Assembly: GCF_030347995.1 (NCBI RefSeq)
Contig: NZ_JAQIBC010000001.1
Location: 558,001-622,000, forward strand
Origin: Sulfurovum xiamenensis
Lineage (GTDB): Bacteria > Campylobacterota > Campylobacteria > Campylobacterales > Sulfurovaceae
Direction of reading: 5' to 3'
DNA length: 64,000 nt
Of this stretch, positions 8,941-18,247 are shown one piece after another. The notes under the pieces were generated by a model. It did not search any database. It saw only the letters and a program-made list of their open reading frames with translations, and was not told where the DNA came from. The position numbers and the translations under genes are program-made. Position 1 is the stretch's first letter. Each line of letters begins with the position of its first letter.

Positions 8941-11421
8941 TTACACCTTTCTCAATGTTACTGTTTGATATCTAGATCCGCCAAAGAGACCATATACATC
9001 TTTAGCAGCTTTAAAATCTGGAACTTTTACAATGTCACCTTCGATCTTTTCATCAGCAACTACATCTAAAGTAATGCTTCCATTTTCAAAGACTACTTCT
9101 ACTTTTTCGCCCAAGCTCTCTGCTTTGGCTGGACTTGCATAGAGTGCGAATGCTTCAAAGATCTCATGTGCTTTATCTGTAAAGTCATTGAACTGTCTCG
9201 CAGGGTTACATCTGTATGCGATCTCACCTTCAAGTGCTGCACTCTCATCAAACTTCTCAACTGTCGGTAATCCTACCTCTTGCACGGTGACATCCAGTTT
9301 ATATCCGCGGTTATCTACACCGGCATTCGTATATGAATTTGGTAAAGAGTCAAATGCTACAGCTTTAAAGCCTTTAGACACAGGAAGCATCTCTGTCCAG
9401 TCAATCGTTAACTCTGGTGCACCTACAAGTGCTTTTACAATGTCATTTAACTCATATCCATCGTATTCTAATGCCGCATTGGTAGGGAGTACTCTTTTCG
9501 CCATAGAGGTTAATGTTCCCTCTTGTTGGTTCATTGCCGGCATATCCAGGTCGCCATCACCCAGTGCAGAGAGTCTAAAGTCACCATTTTCGTTGTACCC
9601 GACTGTATAACCAGAACATTCATCGTCAAGATCACAGATCAATGCAACACCCAGTGCATTTGACTTTGGTGGCGTCATAACAACATCAATGTTACAAGTT
9701 GCTTCAACAAGTGCTACAAGTTTAGCAAGATTTTCAGCTTTTTCATGGAAGTAAAGATCTTCACCTACCATCAATGAGAAAGCCTCTTTTTTCTTCATCA
9801 TTTTGTCAAATGCATCATCAAATTTCTCAGAATCCTTACCTAAAAGTGTCACAAGTCCGTTGATCGTTACAGTGATCTCTTTTTCAACAGTCTCTTTGAC
9901 TTTTTTAGATACTTCTTCCTCTTCACCAGTCTCTTCATTTTTTACCATCTCTTTGACAGTCTTCATGACCTGTTCTTTAACCGTTCTTGTCTCAGAACTT
10001 TTAAAGCTATCAATATACTCTTTTACATCTGCAGGAAGTTTCTCTTTATCTGCAAATAGATCTAAGATAAGGTAAAGTGCTGCTTCTTCCAGACCTGCTT
10101 TGTGAACAAATGTTTCAACCGTCTTACCAAATGTAGGGATCAATGTGTCACCTACCGGGTGGAAGTAAAGTCCTGCACCTTTGTTAAGCTTTTGTACGTT
10201 GTTGAACGCATATTTAAGTGCTGGAGAGTCATTTCTAAGTGCCGCACCTACAGAAATAACAAAATCACTCTTCTTCATGATCGCATCTGTATCTGTAGAG
10301 TATAAAGAGCTACCTGATGCTGCTGCATAGTGACCTAAGAATTTTTGGAATGCTCTGACCTCTGGATTATAGAGTTTAAGCCCCATTTTTTCTTTCAGTG
10401 TCTGAAGCATCATCGCTTCTTCATTTGTGATCATAGCGTTAAAACGGATAGTATCCGCTTTTTTAAACGCTTCAAGTGCTGTATTGAATGCTGCTTCATC
10501 TTTCGTTACATCTCTGTTTTCATAGTCATAGGCAAAACGTGCTGAACCATCCAATGAGACATAAGACCATTCATTCGTAACACGGTAGATCTTTTCAGAT
10601 CTGTCTTCAATCGATGTATGTTTCACTTCATAATAAATTTGTGCACCATCACTCGAGTGTGCTGCCACAGCAGGTATTCTTCTTAAATCCCATGCATTTG
10701 ACTGATAGACAAAGTCACGGCTTACGAGTGCACCCACCGGGCATACTGCGATACATTCACCACAGTCTGAACAGTTTGTCTCACCTGTACCGTTGCTCGG
10801 TGCGATCACAGACTTTTGAAGTTTATTCCACATAGCGTATGCATCTTTAGGCATCGTGTCTTTATAACCCTTATCAAGATCTGCACCGCCTCTTTTTGCC
10901 GTAGTGATCGCTGCATCCCCTACCATATCTTTACAGACAGTAGTACAACGTTCACATACGATACAGAGACCCGGGTCATAATGCAATACTGATGACCAGT
11001 TTGTTGTCTCTCTTTTTGTATCCGGGATCATATACGATTGTGAGTCTACCCCAAGTTCAAGTGTATAATTCTGTAATTCACACTCACCAGACTTATCACA
11101 TACACCACACTGAAGTGGATGGTTCACATCATAGACTTCCATGATAGCTCTACGTTCTTCGAGGATATTTGGTGTCTCAGTAGTGACTTCCATCCCCTCT
11201 TTGACTTTAGCGTTACATGCATATACCTGTTTACCATCTGCCTCTACTAGACAAATACGACATGCCAATGTTGGCGAACATCTTGTCAGGTAACATATAG
11301 CCGGGATGAAAACATCATTAGCACGAGCAGCATTAAGGATATATTCACCTTCTTTTGCTTTGTACTCTATACCATCAATCGAAATTGAGACCATATTATC
11401 TACTGTTTGTACTTCACTCAT
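8941..11421 (-). CDS. nuoG: NADH-quinone oxidoreductase subunit G with extra ferredoxin-type cluster
   Basis: This 826-residue peripheral-arm subunit has the [2Fe-2S] ligands C43, C54, C57 and C69, then the N5 ligands H101, C105, C108 and C114. Two complete C-x2-C-x2-C-x3-C sets follow (C153-C163 and C217-C227), enough for N4 plus one additional [4Fe-4S] cluster. The place where some NuoG proteins carry the N7 cysteines (about residues 250-260) has none. The molybdopterin-oxidoreductase-like domain fills the C-terminal half. A highly charged Lys/Glu insertion with repeated valine-lysine-glutamate units lies at about 483-519. The start overlaps the preceding nuoG-like gene by 8 bases. Confidence 0.95.
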   Translation of the reverse strand: MSEVQTVDNMVSISIDGIEYKAKEGEYILNAARANDVFIPAICYLTRCSPTLACRICLVEADGKQVYACNAKVKEGMEVTTETPNILEERRAIMEVYDVNHPLQCGVCDKSGECELQNYTLELGVDSQSYMIPDTKRETTNWSSVLHYDPGLCIVCERCTTVCKDMVGDAAITTAKRGGADLDKGYKDTMPKDAYAMWNKLQKSVIAPSNGTGETNCSDCGECIAVCPVGALVSRDFVYQSNAWDLRRIPAVAAHSSDGAQIYYEVKHTSIEDRSEKIYRVTNEWSYVSLDGSARFAYDYENRDVTKDEAAFNTALEAFKKADTIRFNAMITNEEAMMLQTLKEKMGLKLYNPEVRAFQKFLGHYAAASGSSLYSTDTDAIMKKSDFVISVGAALRNDSPALKYAFNNVQKLNKGAGLYFHPVGDTLIPTFGKTVETFVHKAGLEEAALYLILDLFADKEKLPADVKEYIDSFKSSETRTVKEQVMKTVKEMVKNEETGEEEEVSKKVKETVEKEITVTINGLVTLLGKDSEKFDDAFDKMMKKKEAFSLMVGEDLYFHEKAENLAKLVALVEATCNIDVVMTPPKSNALGVALICDLDDECSGYTVGYNENGDFRLSALGDGDLDMPAMNQQEGTLTSMAKRVLPTNAALEYDGYELNDIVKALVGAPELTIDWTEMLPVSKGFKAVAFDSLPNSYTNAGVDNRGYKLDVTVQEVGLPTVEKFDESAALEGEIAYRCNPARQFNDFTDKAHEIFEAFALYASPAKAESLGEKVEVVFENGSITLDVVADEKIEGDIVKVPDFKAAKDVYGLFGGSRYQTVTLRKV

Positions 11422-12760
11422 CGTTGTTTCCTATTTTTTGATTGTTTATTTTTTCAAAAGCTAGTCTGCTAAATCTATAGGAGGATAGCAAAGATGCACT
11501 TAAGTTTATGTCAAAAGTCGGATTTAACGCAATGGTTCCTTTCATAGATGTATCAATTTTAAACACACGTTCAAATTTAACCCCCTCGATCTCAAAAGAA
11601 ATCATGTCCCCATCTTGCAATTTTGTAGCCGTGGAAAACTGTTTAGAACCGATCAAAACACTCTCTCTCAGACACTTTTCCATCGCATTTTCAACTTTTC
11701 TATAGGTATAGGTCACTGCACCGTCATACACAGGTAGATCATCTATTTCATCGAGGGTAAAATCCCTTATTCTCTCTTGGGGTATCACTCTGCTAATACA
11801 ATGATTCTTTAGATCATCATCACTGAGTTTCTGAAAGCCTTTATCTTTAGGTAATTGGTTACTGTAGTCTATAAAATTCTTGGCATCCAGTCCTACTATA
11901 GTGGCAATGCTATTTAATTCACTTATATTTAAGGTTTCTGTATCATTATTAAGATACACACATTTATCACTATTTACATAAGTACCCTCTTTGCAAGTGT
12001 CATAGTCCACACTTTGACCTTGAACGTCATCATCGAGGTCACAAATCAATGCTACACCTAAAGCATTTCGTAGAGGTGGTATACATAAAACATTGACTCC
12101 TGCGTACATTTCCAGAAACGCTATCAATTTTGCTATCTGTTCTGCTTTTGGATGCGTATAGAGATCACTTCCTATGATCAAAGATACTGTCGTTTTATCA
12201 CCGATAAGGCTATTCATCGATTCCAGCTCTTCTTCTCCTACATTGCTTTCCGCACTGAGGTAACCGATATCAAGGTCATCCAAAATATCTTCTATCTCTT
12301 CAGGAAGTGTTACATCTTGCAGTAGTGCATATGCCAACAATGCGGCTACACCCTCTTCACTCCCTACTTCGTATTTTATAAACTGTGTGATACTCGTTTG
12401 AAGTCTTGCATCTTCTATAGGATGCATGTAAACAAATTGAGGCTTTTTTTCTTTCAGCACCTTGTGAACCAAAGATGTTGCCTCTGTACTTTCATCCTGA
12501 AACCATACACCAAAAGATATCACTACATCCGAAGCAGACAACGTATCTAAATCTCCTTTAAAAATATGATACCCGCTACTGCTGCTATATGCCTTTAAAA
12601 AATCCTGATACACTTTTGCTTCAGGGCATATCAAATGTTTTCCCTGTTTCTCTTTTAATAATTGAAAGATATGTGCTTCTTCATTCGTAATAGCTGCTGA
12701 AAAAACAATACTGTCAGCTTCAACTATTTTCTCTTTTTGACTTTCATATCTGGACTCCAC
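11414..12760 (-). CDS. NuoG-like paralogue without iron-sulfur domains
   Basis: This 448-residue protein aligns along its length with the C-terminal half of the adjacent NuoG. Shared landmarks include A-x-I-T-N-E-E-A near its residue 23 and the almost identical NALGVALICDLDD segment. It has no cysteine motif for a cluster, so it is the molybdopterin-type domain alone. It sits where other Campylobacterota carry the so-called NuoF-like gene (HP1265/Cj1574 type). It may therefore be a structural or docking subunit for an alternative electron donor; that role is inference. The start is GTG with AGGAGGAA 11 bp upstream. It is probably the first gene of the promoter-distal nuo transcript. Confidence 0.85.
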   Translation of the reverse strand: MESRYESQKEKIVEADSIVFSAAITNEEAHIFQLLKEKQGKHLICPEAKVYQDFLKAYSSSSGYHIFKGDLDTLSASDVVISFGVWFQDESTEATSLVHKVLKEKKPQFVYMHPIEDARLQTSITQFIKYEVGSEEGVAALLAYALLQDVTLPEEIEDILDDLDIGYLSAESNVGEEELESMNSLIGDKTTVSLIIGSDLYTHPKAEQIAKLIAFLEMYAGVNVLCIPPLRNALGVALICDLDDDVQGQSVDYDTCKEGTYVNSDKCVYLNNDTETLNISELNSIATIVGLDAKNFIDYSNQLPKDKGFQKLSDDDLKNHCISRVIPQERIRDFTLDEIDDLPVYDGAVTYTYRKVENAMEKCLRESVLIGSKQFSTATKLQDGDMISFEIEGVKFERVFKIDTSMKGTIALNPTFDINLSASLLSSYRFSRLAFEKINNQKIGNNDE

Positions 12761-13058
12761 GATCGTCTCTTCCTCCTGCTGATCTTGCCTTTAACTACCT
12801 TGAACAATACTACCTTATTGTCTTTGTATAAAAATGCTTGGGGTGATTGTATTAGAAAACAAATTAAAAAACAAAGTTCTGTGTTAAAATGTATCACTAA
12901 TGATTCATAGAGCTCTGTTTTAAGCCTTTATCATACTTCTTGATGTTACGTATACTCACATCGAAGCTCAACTTATGAAAATTATAAATTCCATATAGAT
13001 ATTTTTTCAATTCTCTATGTTACAATTTACATCAAAATAAAGTTTTATAAGGGTAAAC
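12761..13058. promoter_or_regulatory. Divergent intergenic region between the nuoG-like gene and fqrB-like gene
   Basis: These 298 bp contain no gene that I can see. On the plus strand a TACAAT -10-like hexamer at 13021-13026 lies about 33 bp before the reductase ATG, which is preceded by TAAGGG. On the minus strand an AT-rich stretch with TATACA around 12827-12832 could drive the nuoG-like gene. A 6-bp-stem hairpin (ACAATA with TATTGT) lies at 12804-12821. Promoter calls are by eye only. Confidence 0.4.
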
Positions 13059-14075
13059 ATGATACATGAAAACGGAAAAGTAGTAGACATTGCGATTATT
13101 GGTGCTGGACCTGGTGGTATGGCAGCTGCTATCGAAGCAAAACTAGCGGGTATTGAGAATATTGTTGTGATCGACAAAGCGCCTCACCACAATGATATGA
13201 TCCACAAGTTTTACAAAAAAGGTAAACGTGTTGATAAAGACTGGATGGGTATCAAATTTGAATTCACTGGTAACGTTACTTTTGAAGAGTGTTCTAAAGA
13301 AGAGTACATTGAGCAAATGGATAAAAAACTTACTGATGCTGGTGTACTTGACAGATTTGAGTATAACCATGAGATCATGAGAGTTGAAAAAGGTGAAGAT
13401 GGTCTTTTCTCAATTATTTATGGTACTGATGGTGTAGATGAAGCGTTGGAAACGTTGAAAGCTAGAAACGTTATCCTTTCAGTGGGTCGTATGGGTAAAC
13501 CAAACAAACCTAAATATAAGTTCCCTAGAGAGCTTAAAGATGTTCTTAACTTCAACCTTTCAAAAGTTCAAAATGGTGAGCATGTAATGGTTGTCGGTGG
13601 TGGTGACACTGCAGGTGAATACGCTTATGGTCTAGTAGAGATGGAAGGTATGGAAGATTGTGTGGTAACACTTAACTACAGAAAAGCAGAAATCACACGT
13701 ATGAACCCGATCAATACTGAAATGTGTACAAAGTATCTTGACAATGGTAAAATTGTTAACAAAATGGGTGTAGATGTTGAGAGCGTTGAGCCTTCAGCAG
13801 CTGGTAAGATCCAAGTAAACTTTACTGATGGTTCAACAGGTGAGTATGACAGAGCGGTATATGCACTTGGTGGAACGACTCCAAAAGATATCCTTGTAAA
13901 CTCTGGTGTCAAAACTGGTGAGTGGGATGTACCTGTATACAATGAGGCAACATTTGAGACAAATGTAGAAGGTCTTTATACGATCGGTGATGTTGTAACA
14001 GATCAAGGTTCAATTGCACTTGCATTCAACCATGCGAGTGATGCAGTAAAAGATATTGCATCTAAACTAAAATAA
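13059..14075 (+). CDS. fqrB: FAD-dependent NAD(P)H reductase, FqrB (flavodoxin:NADP reductase)-like
   Basis: This 338-residue flavoprotein has an N-terminal FAD-binding GAGPGG motif (residues 15-20), a central NAD(P)-binding VVGGGDTAG (178-186) and the C-terminal LYTIGDV FAD motif. It lacks the redox-active CxxC of thioredoxin reductase. The stretch KFYKKGKRVDKDW near residue 50 recalls FqrB of Helicobacter and Campylobacter, which exchanges electrons between flavodoxin and NADP(H); that similarity is from memory. It lies on the opposite strand inside the nuo cluster, beside the NuoE-like gene and with no nuoE/nuoF present. A role in feeding or balancing electrons for complex I is inferred. 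Other YpdA-like reductases are the alternative. Confidence 0.7.
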   Translation: MIHENGKVVDIAIIGAGPGGMAAAIEAKLAGIENIVVIDKAPHHNDMIHKFYKKGKRVDKDWMGIKFEFTGNVTFEECSKEEYIEQMDKKLTDAGVLDRFEYNHEIMRVEKGEDGLFSIIYGTDGVDEALETLKARNVILSVGRMGKPNKPKYKFPRELKDVLNFNLSKVQNGEHVMVVGGGDTAGEYAYGLVEMEGMEDCVVTLNYRKAEITRMNPINTEMCTKYLDNGKIVNKMGVDVESVEPSAAGKIQVNFTDGSTGEYDRAVYALGGTTPKDILVNSGVKTGEWDVPVYNEATFETNVEGLYTIGDVVTDQGSIALAFNHASDAVKDIASKLK

Positions 14076-14105
14076 ATCCTCTATACTGTGCTCTTGACTG
14101 AGCAT

Positions 14106-14119
14106 GGTATACGTATACC
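14106..14119. promoter_or_regulatory. Perfect 14-bp palindrome (GGTATACGTATACC)
   Basis: The palindrome lies 31 bp after the reductase stop codon, in the 208-bp gap before the convergent NuoE-like gene. Its perfect symmetry suggests a protein-binding site, but it follows rather than precedes both genes, so a role as operator is doubtful. The rest of the gap shows no gene. Confidence 0.3.
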
Positions 14120-14283
14120 TACGCTAAGACTCTTTCTTGGAGTATCGTATCCCCCAACGTTTCATTTTCCACTTAACAATAATGATGAAGAGTTGTTTGA
14201 TTGATATATGTGTTGTAGTATATGAAAACCATATAACATCTTCACACAAGAAAAGATGCTATATGTTATAAAACAGCAGGCTT

Positions 14284-14601
14284 CTATTCAGCGTTTTCTG
14301 TCTCAGCCTCTTCCGATACAGCTGCAGCTTTTTCAGCCTCGATCTTGGCAGCTCTCTCCTGCTTTGTCGCTTCATCTACTTTTTTGACGACAATAGTCCA
14401 GTCCACTTCGTTGAACTTGAGTGAATTCATCAAGTCATGCCCAGTTGCTTTGATCACATCAGCAGATTTTTGGATAGAAGTGAAATCCCCTACTTCAAAA
14501 AGGAAAATTCCCACTTCCCCTACTTTTAGTCCCTGATCAATAAGCTCGACCATTCTATCATAGAAATCATCTTTTAAGTGTCTTAAATCATATCTTTTCA
14601 T
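14284..14601 (-). CDS. NuoE-like complex I accessory subunit (HP1264 type)
   Basis: This is a 105-residue protein with an acidic, alanine-rich tail after residue 78. The first 75 residues (MKRYDLRHLKDDFYDRM, then VGIFLFEVGDF and FNEVDWTIVV) resemble the small protein encoded after nuoD in Helicobacter and Campylobacter, annotated as NuoE-like. No cysteines are present, so it cannot bind the [2Fe-2S] cluster of true NuoE. It lies 9 bp after nuoD and is therefore cotranscribed. Its proposed role, docking of a donor such as flavodoxin, comes from work on the Campylobacter homologues. Confidence 0.75.
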   Translation of the reverse strand: MKRYDLRHLKDDFYDRMVELIDQGLKVGEVGIFLFEVGDFTSIQKSADVIKATGHDLMNSLKFNEVDWTIVVKKVDEATKQERAAKIEAEKAAAVSEEAETENAE

Positions 14602-14610
14602 GGTCTCTCC

Positions 14611-15840
14611 TTATCTGTCAACTTCACCGAATACGATGTTGGTAGAACCAATGATCGTAACGACGTCTGCTATATATGTACCAACAAGAAGCTCTTGAAG
14701 AAGTCCTGTATGGAAGAAACTCGGTGCTCTACACTTGAGCCTGTAAGCATACGGCTCACCCTCTGACTTGATATAGAACCCAAGTTCACCCTTTGGTGAC
14801 TCTGTCGGACTGTACACTTCACCTTTAGGCGGTCTCATACCTTGAGTAACAAGTACAAAGTGCTGCATCAATGCATAGTTTTGTGTCATGATCTCTTCTT
14901 TTGGTGCTGAGATATACTGTGGTGAGTGTGCCATCAATTGAGGTTCAGTCTCAGCATACATAGGAATGAGCTGTCTGATGATTCTTGTGGATTGTCTTAT
15001 CTCTTCCATATAGAGTCTATAACGTCCATATGAATCACATCTTTCACTCACCGGCACATCAAAGTCAAGCTCTGAATAGAGTTCGTACGGCTCTTCTTTT
15101 CTGATATCATACTTCACACCTGAACCTCTAAGCATTGGACCTGTACAACCCCATGAAAGTGCATCTTCAGCAGAGATAACCCCTACATCTTCCAAGCGCA
15201 TTTTCCAGATACGATTTTCTGTAAGCAGTGCTTCATACGTATGCTCTACTTCATAGTCTACTTTGTCACAGAATGCTGCGATATTTTCTAGCCAACCTGC
15301 AGGCAGGTCAAGAGGCACACCACCGATACGTACTGCAGAGTGTGTCAATCTTGCACCACAATAGTCTTCCATTAAGTCCATCGCAAATTCACGTTCACGG
15401 AATGCATAAAGAAATACGGACATTGCACCGACATCCAGAGCATGCGTTGCAATGAAGAAAAGGTGTGAAATAACACGGTTAAGTTCAAGCAACATCGTTC
15501 TGATCACTTGTGCTCTTCTTGGTGCCTCTACCCCGATCAGTTTTTCAACCGCCAAAGCATAGGCATAGTTGTTTGAAGTTGAAGCAATATAGTCAAGTCT
15601 ATCTGTCGTTGGTAAAAACTCGTTGTATGTCATGTTCTCCGCCATCTTCTCGATACCTCTATGAAGGTAACCGATGTCCGGATAAGCTTTTACTACTTGT
15701 TCACCGTCGAGTTCAAGCACAAGTCTTAACTGACCGTGTGCCGAAGGGTGCTGAGGACCAAAGTTGATAACCATTGTGTTGTCGTCACGCTCAAAGTTGA
15801 GGTTCTCAAAAAATGGCGTTAATTTATTAGCTACTTGCAT
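14611..15840 (-). CDS. nuoD: NADH-quinone oxidoreductase subunit D
   Basis: This 409-residue subunit lines the quinone pocket of complex [26 protein letters not shown] at the N-terminus carries the quinone-binding histidine. [24 protein letters not shown] and the C-terminal GEVDR are also conserved. NuoC and NuoD are separate genes here, unlike the fused form of Escherichia coli. It lies 8 bp after nuoC. Confidence 0.97.
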   Translation of the reverse strand: MQVANKLTPFFENLNFERDDNTMVINFGPQHPSAHGQLRLVLELDGEQVVKAYPDIGYLHRGIEKMAENMTYNEFLPTTDRLDYIASTSNNYAYALAVEKLIGVEAPRRAQVIRTMLLELNRVISHLFFIATHALDVGAMSVFLYAFREREFAMDLMEDYCGARLTHSAVRIGGVPLDLPAGWLENIAAFCDKVDYEVEHTYEALLTENRIWKMRLEDVGVISAEDALSWGCTGPMLRGSGVKYDIRKEEPYELYSELDFDVPVSERCDSYGRYRLYMEEIRQSTRIIRQLIPMYAETEPQLMAHSPQYISAPKEEIMTQNYALMQHFVLVTQGMRPPKGEVYSPTESPKGELGFYIKSEGEPYAYRLKCRAPSFFHTGLLQELLVGTYIADVVTIIGSTNIVFGEVDR

Positions 15841-15848
15841 CGGCTCCC

Positions 15849-16631
15849 CTATTTTCTTTCGTCTAATTGCTTAGCTGATTTTTTATTATAGTTCACTAAG
15901 AATGTTTCACTATATTCAACGGCTTGTTCTTTTTCACCTTCAGAAATATCCGCACCGAACGGTACTTCATATCCTACTCTTGAGAAACGTTTTGTATCGT
16001 GTCTGTCCACTTTTGCAGGATCTCTGTTTTCCGGTCCGATGATATCTCTATACTCTTTTCCGAAGATCTTATCGACTTCGTACCATGAAGCGAACTCATC
16101 TCCATGTAGAGGATAGGTTTTAAGTAATGGATGTCCTTCCCAGTCATCAGGCATGATGATACGTTTAAGGAATGGATGGTTGTTTACTTTGATACCGAAC
16201 ATATCGAACATTTCACGCTCTGCAAAGTTCGCAGATTTGAAAAGAGGTACAACGCTCTCAATCGCTTCACCTTTTTTAATACGACATACAACCCTTACTC
16301 TTTTGGCTTCATTGACATTCAGAAGCTGGTAAAAAAGCTCAAATTCTCCGTCTTTTGCCAAATAATCTACCGCTGATTGCTCAGAACATTGTGTGTATCC
16401 ACATTCTTCTTTCAGTGTTTTAAGTACAGAAACATTATTGGTTGCATCGATGTGTACAATAAGCTGTCCGATCTCTATATATGACTCCTTCGCTTGATCA
16501 CCTAACGCTTTCATTACTGCTGCGAAATGCGCATCTTCTACTTCACTTCTTGGTACACGTGGTGCCACCCAGAATCTATCTGTATAGTATGCTTTGCCTT
16601 GAACGTTGTCTTTTGGTACATATTTTCTCAT
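15849..16631 (-). CDS. nuoC: NADH-quinone oxidoreductase subunit C
   Basis: This 260-residue protein has the 30-kDa subunit core in its middle: [19 protein letters not shown], followed by [24 protein letters not shown]. The last 75 residues extend beyond the core. Its start codon overlaps the nuoB stop (TAATG), indicating coupled translation. It acts as a structural subunit of the peripheral arm next to NuoD. Confidence 0.95.
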   Translation of the reverse strand: MRKYVPKDNVQGKAYYTDRFWVAPRVPRSEVEDAHFAAVMKALGDQAKESYIEIGQLIVHIDATNNVSVLKTLKEECGYTQCSEQSAVDYLAKDGEFELFYQLLNVNEAKRVRVVCRIKKGEAIESVVPLFKSANFAEREMFDMFGIKVNNHPFLKRIIMPDDWEGHPLLKTYPLHGDEFASWYEVDKIFGKEYRDIIGPENRDPAKVDRHDTKRFSRVGYEVPFGADISEGEKEQAVEYSETFLVNYNKKSAKQLDERK

Positions 16632-17173
16632 TAGATCAACCTCGCTCTTTTACCCGTTTGATTGGTTAAGTCTTGTTTTGTGTTCTTCTTCATATCGGCA
16701 GACTCTTTACGAATCTTCTTTTGAAGCATCATCAGTGCGTACTGAAGTGTTTCAGGTCTTGGTGCACATCCAGGAAGATAGATATCTACAGGAATGATAC
16801 GATCCACACCTTGTACGGTTGCATAGGTGTTGAACATACCACCGGTATTTGCACATGATCCCATAGAAATCACCCATTTAGGCTCTGTCATTTGATCATA
16901 AAGTCTTCTGGCGAACTCAGAGTGCTTTTTGGAAAGTGTTCCGGCAAGGATCATCACATCTGCTTGTCTTGGAGAAGCTCTAAAGATCGTTCCCATTCTA
17001 TCGAAGTCATAACGTGAAGCTCCCGATGCCATCATTTCGATCGCACAACATGCGAGTCCATACGTAAGCGGCCAAAGTGAATTTGAACGCCCCCAGTTTA
17101 CGAGTTTGTCTACCGAAGTCAGTGCTATCGGCAAGCCAGCAGAGCTGGCATAATTTACTTGATGCTGTGCCAT
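16631..17173 (-). CDS. nuoB: NADH-quinone oxidoreductase subunit B, cluster N2
   Basis: This 180-residue protein carries the N2 [4Fe-4S] ligands: adjacent C42 and C43 in [13 protein letters not shown]107 in [10 protein letters not shown], and C136 in [10 protein letters not shown]2 is the last cluster before quinone. A lysine-rich tail extends past the conserved core. The start overlaps the end of nuoA by 19 bases and has AAAGGAG just upstream. Confidence 0.97.
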   Translation of the reverse strand: MAQHQVNYASSAGLPIALTSVDKLVNWGRSNSLWPLTYGLACCAIEMMASGASRYDFDRMGTIFRASPRQADVMILAGTLSKKHSEFARRLYDQMTEPKWVISMGSCANTGGMFNTYATVQGVDRIIPVDIYLPGCAPRPETLQYALMMLQKKIRKESADMKKNTKQDLTNQTGKRARLI

Positions 17174-17544
17174 TCAAGTGCTCCTTTCTTCCATGCATAT
17201 ACGAAACCAATCGCAAGTAGTAAGATAAATAGTATCATCTCAGCAAAACCAAACCAACCGAGTAATTTAAAGTCGATCGCCCAAGGGAACATAAAGATGA
17301 TCTCTACATCGAACAAGATAAACAAAAGTGCTATCAGATAAAACTGTGCAGAAATGGCATTAGGTTGCTTAGTCACCTCTGGTCCACATTCGTATATACT
17401 TAATTTAAGTCTTTCCGTATCAAGTCTTGCAAATTTTCTACTAACGAAACGTGCAGCCCATAGCGTCGCCGGGAACGCCACTGCTGTCAACGCAAATAAA
17501 ACAAATACACCGAAATACGGATGTTCTGTAATTACATGAGTCAT
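17155..17544 (-). CDS. nuoA: NADH-quinone oxidoreductase subunit A
   Basis: This is a three-helix membrane subunit. [18 protein letters not shown] contains the conserved cysteine loop near the quinone tunnel. I place the start at the ATG at 17544 (129 residues) because AAAGGG precedes it. An upstream in-frame TTG at 17601 would add 19 residues but falls within a hairpin and has no good ribosome site. It is the first gene of the nuo cluster. Confidence 0.94.
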   Translation of the reverse strand: MTHVITEHPYFGVFVLFALTAVAFPATLWAARFVSRKFARLDTERLKLSIYECGPEVTKQPNAISAQFYLIALLFILFDVEIIFMFPWAIDFKLLGWFGFAEMILFILLLAIGFVYAWKKGALEWHSIK

Positions 17545-17577
17545 GTTAATCCCTTTAATTTCATAAATTCTCTTTAA

Positions 17578-17598
17578 AAAACGAGCAAAGCTCGTTTT
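17578..17598 (-). terminator. Terminator-like hairpin in the nuoA leader
   Basis: A 9-bp perfect stem (AAAACGAGC with GCTCGTTTT, 3-base loop) on the minus strand runs into two further T residues, giving a six-T run. It lies 34 bp before the nuoA ATG and no minus-strand gene precedes it closely. It could therefore be an attenuator for the nuo operon, or a terminator for an unseen leader transcript. Confidence 0.45.
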
Positions 17599-17712
17599 CA
17601 ATTCCTCACACTGAAGTTCACCTTAGGCTTAAGTTTTCACTTGCTTTTTCCAGTAGAGAAATTCCTTTAGAATATTAGCTTCATATTATCTAAAAGATGA
17701 TTAAAAGATTTT

Positions 17713-17732
17713 GGGAGGACTCAGTCCTACCC
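17713..17732. other. Intergenic hairpin upstream of the rhodanese gene
   Basis: Inverted repeat with stem GGG-AGGAC against GTCCT-a-CCC, with one bulged base and a 3-base loop. It lies in the 285-bp gap between divergent nuoA and the rhodanese gene. No T-run follows on either strand, so it is a possible regulatory structure rather than a clear terminator. Confidence 0.3.
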
Positions 17733-17829
17733 ATGATTACGCTTTGGTATGTAACAAGATGTAACGATGCATAAAGAAAATAGCGCTACAATATCAAATA
17801 AAATTATAATAACTATAAGGAACGACAAG

Positions 17830-18243
17830 ATGACTCTTGTAAAAAACCCTATGAATGTACTCTATTGGATCACTATGGCAGGCTTACTTTTTTGGTTTGC
17901 CTACTCAAAAGGATGGATACTTGCCAACTTTGAATCCATAGATGCCAAACAAGCCATATATTTGCTGGAAAATGACGACAATGTTACACTTCTTGACGTA
18001 AGGACCATAGATGAGTATAAAAGTGGTCATCTCAGAGATGCGACACTCATTCCCGTAGATGCATTGAGTCAAAATCTGAGTATGCTCAAACAAGATAAAG
18101 ATAAAAAGATCATTGTCTATTGTAGAACAGGAAGCAGAAGTGTTACTGCTTCACGCATATTAGAAAAGAACGGCTTTACCCCTCTTAATGTCAAAGGAGG
18201 GATCATCCAGTTGATCGGTGCAGGAGCTACACTTGTAAAATAA
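17830..18243 (+). CDS. Membrane-anchored rhodanese-domain protein
   Basis: This 137-residue protein has one N-terminal membrane helix (about residues 9-28) followed by a single rhodanese domain. The active-site loop YCRTGSRS contains the catalytic cysteine, and LLDVRTIDEYKSGHL is the CH2A-type motif. Such proteins carry sulfane sulfur or act as sulfurtransferases; the substrate is unknown. I chose the ATG at 17830 because AAGGA precedes it. An ATG 63 bp upstream has no ribosome site. The stop is 5 bp from the end of the convergent next gene. Confidence 0.85.
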   Translation: MTLVKNPMNVLYWITMAGLLFWFAYSKGWILANFESIDAKQAIYLLENDDNVTLLDVRTIDEYKSGHLRDATLIPVDALSQNLSMLKQDKDKKIIVYCRTGSRSVTASRILEKNGFTPLNVKGGIIQLIGAGATLVK

Positions 18244-18247
18244 ATGT

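Noticed and set aside
13059-14075. Thioredoxin reductase as the identity of the plus-strand flavoprotein in the nuo cluster
   Set aside because: The redox-active C-x2-C pair required for thioredoxin reductase is absent.
17750-17765. Two TGTAAC hexamers before the rhodanese gene, like a Pho box
   Set aside because: The hexamers are 10 bp apart, not 11, and no -10 lies at the fixed distance seen at the other eight sites.
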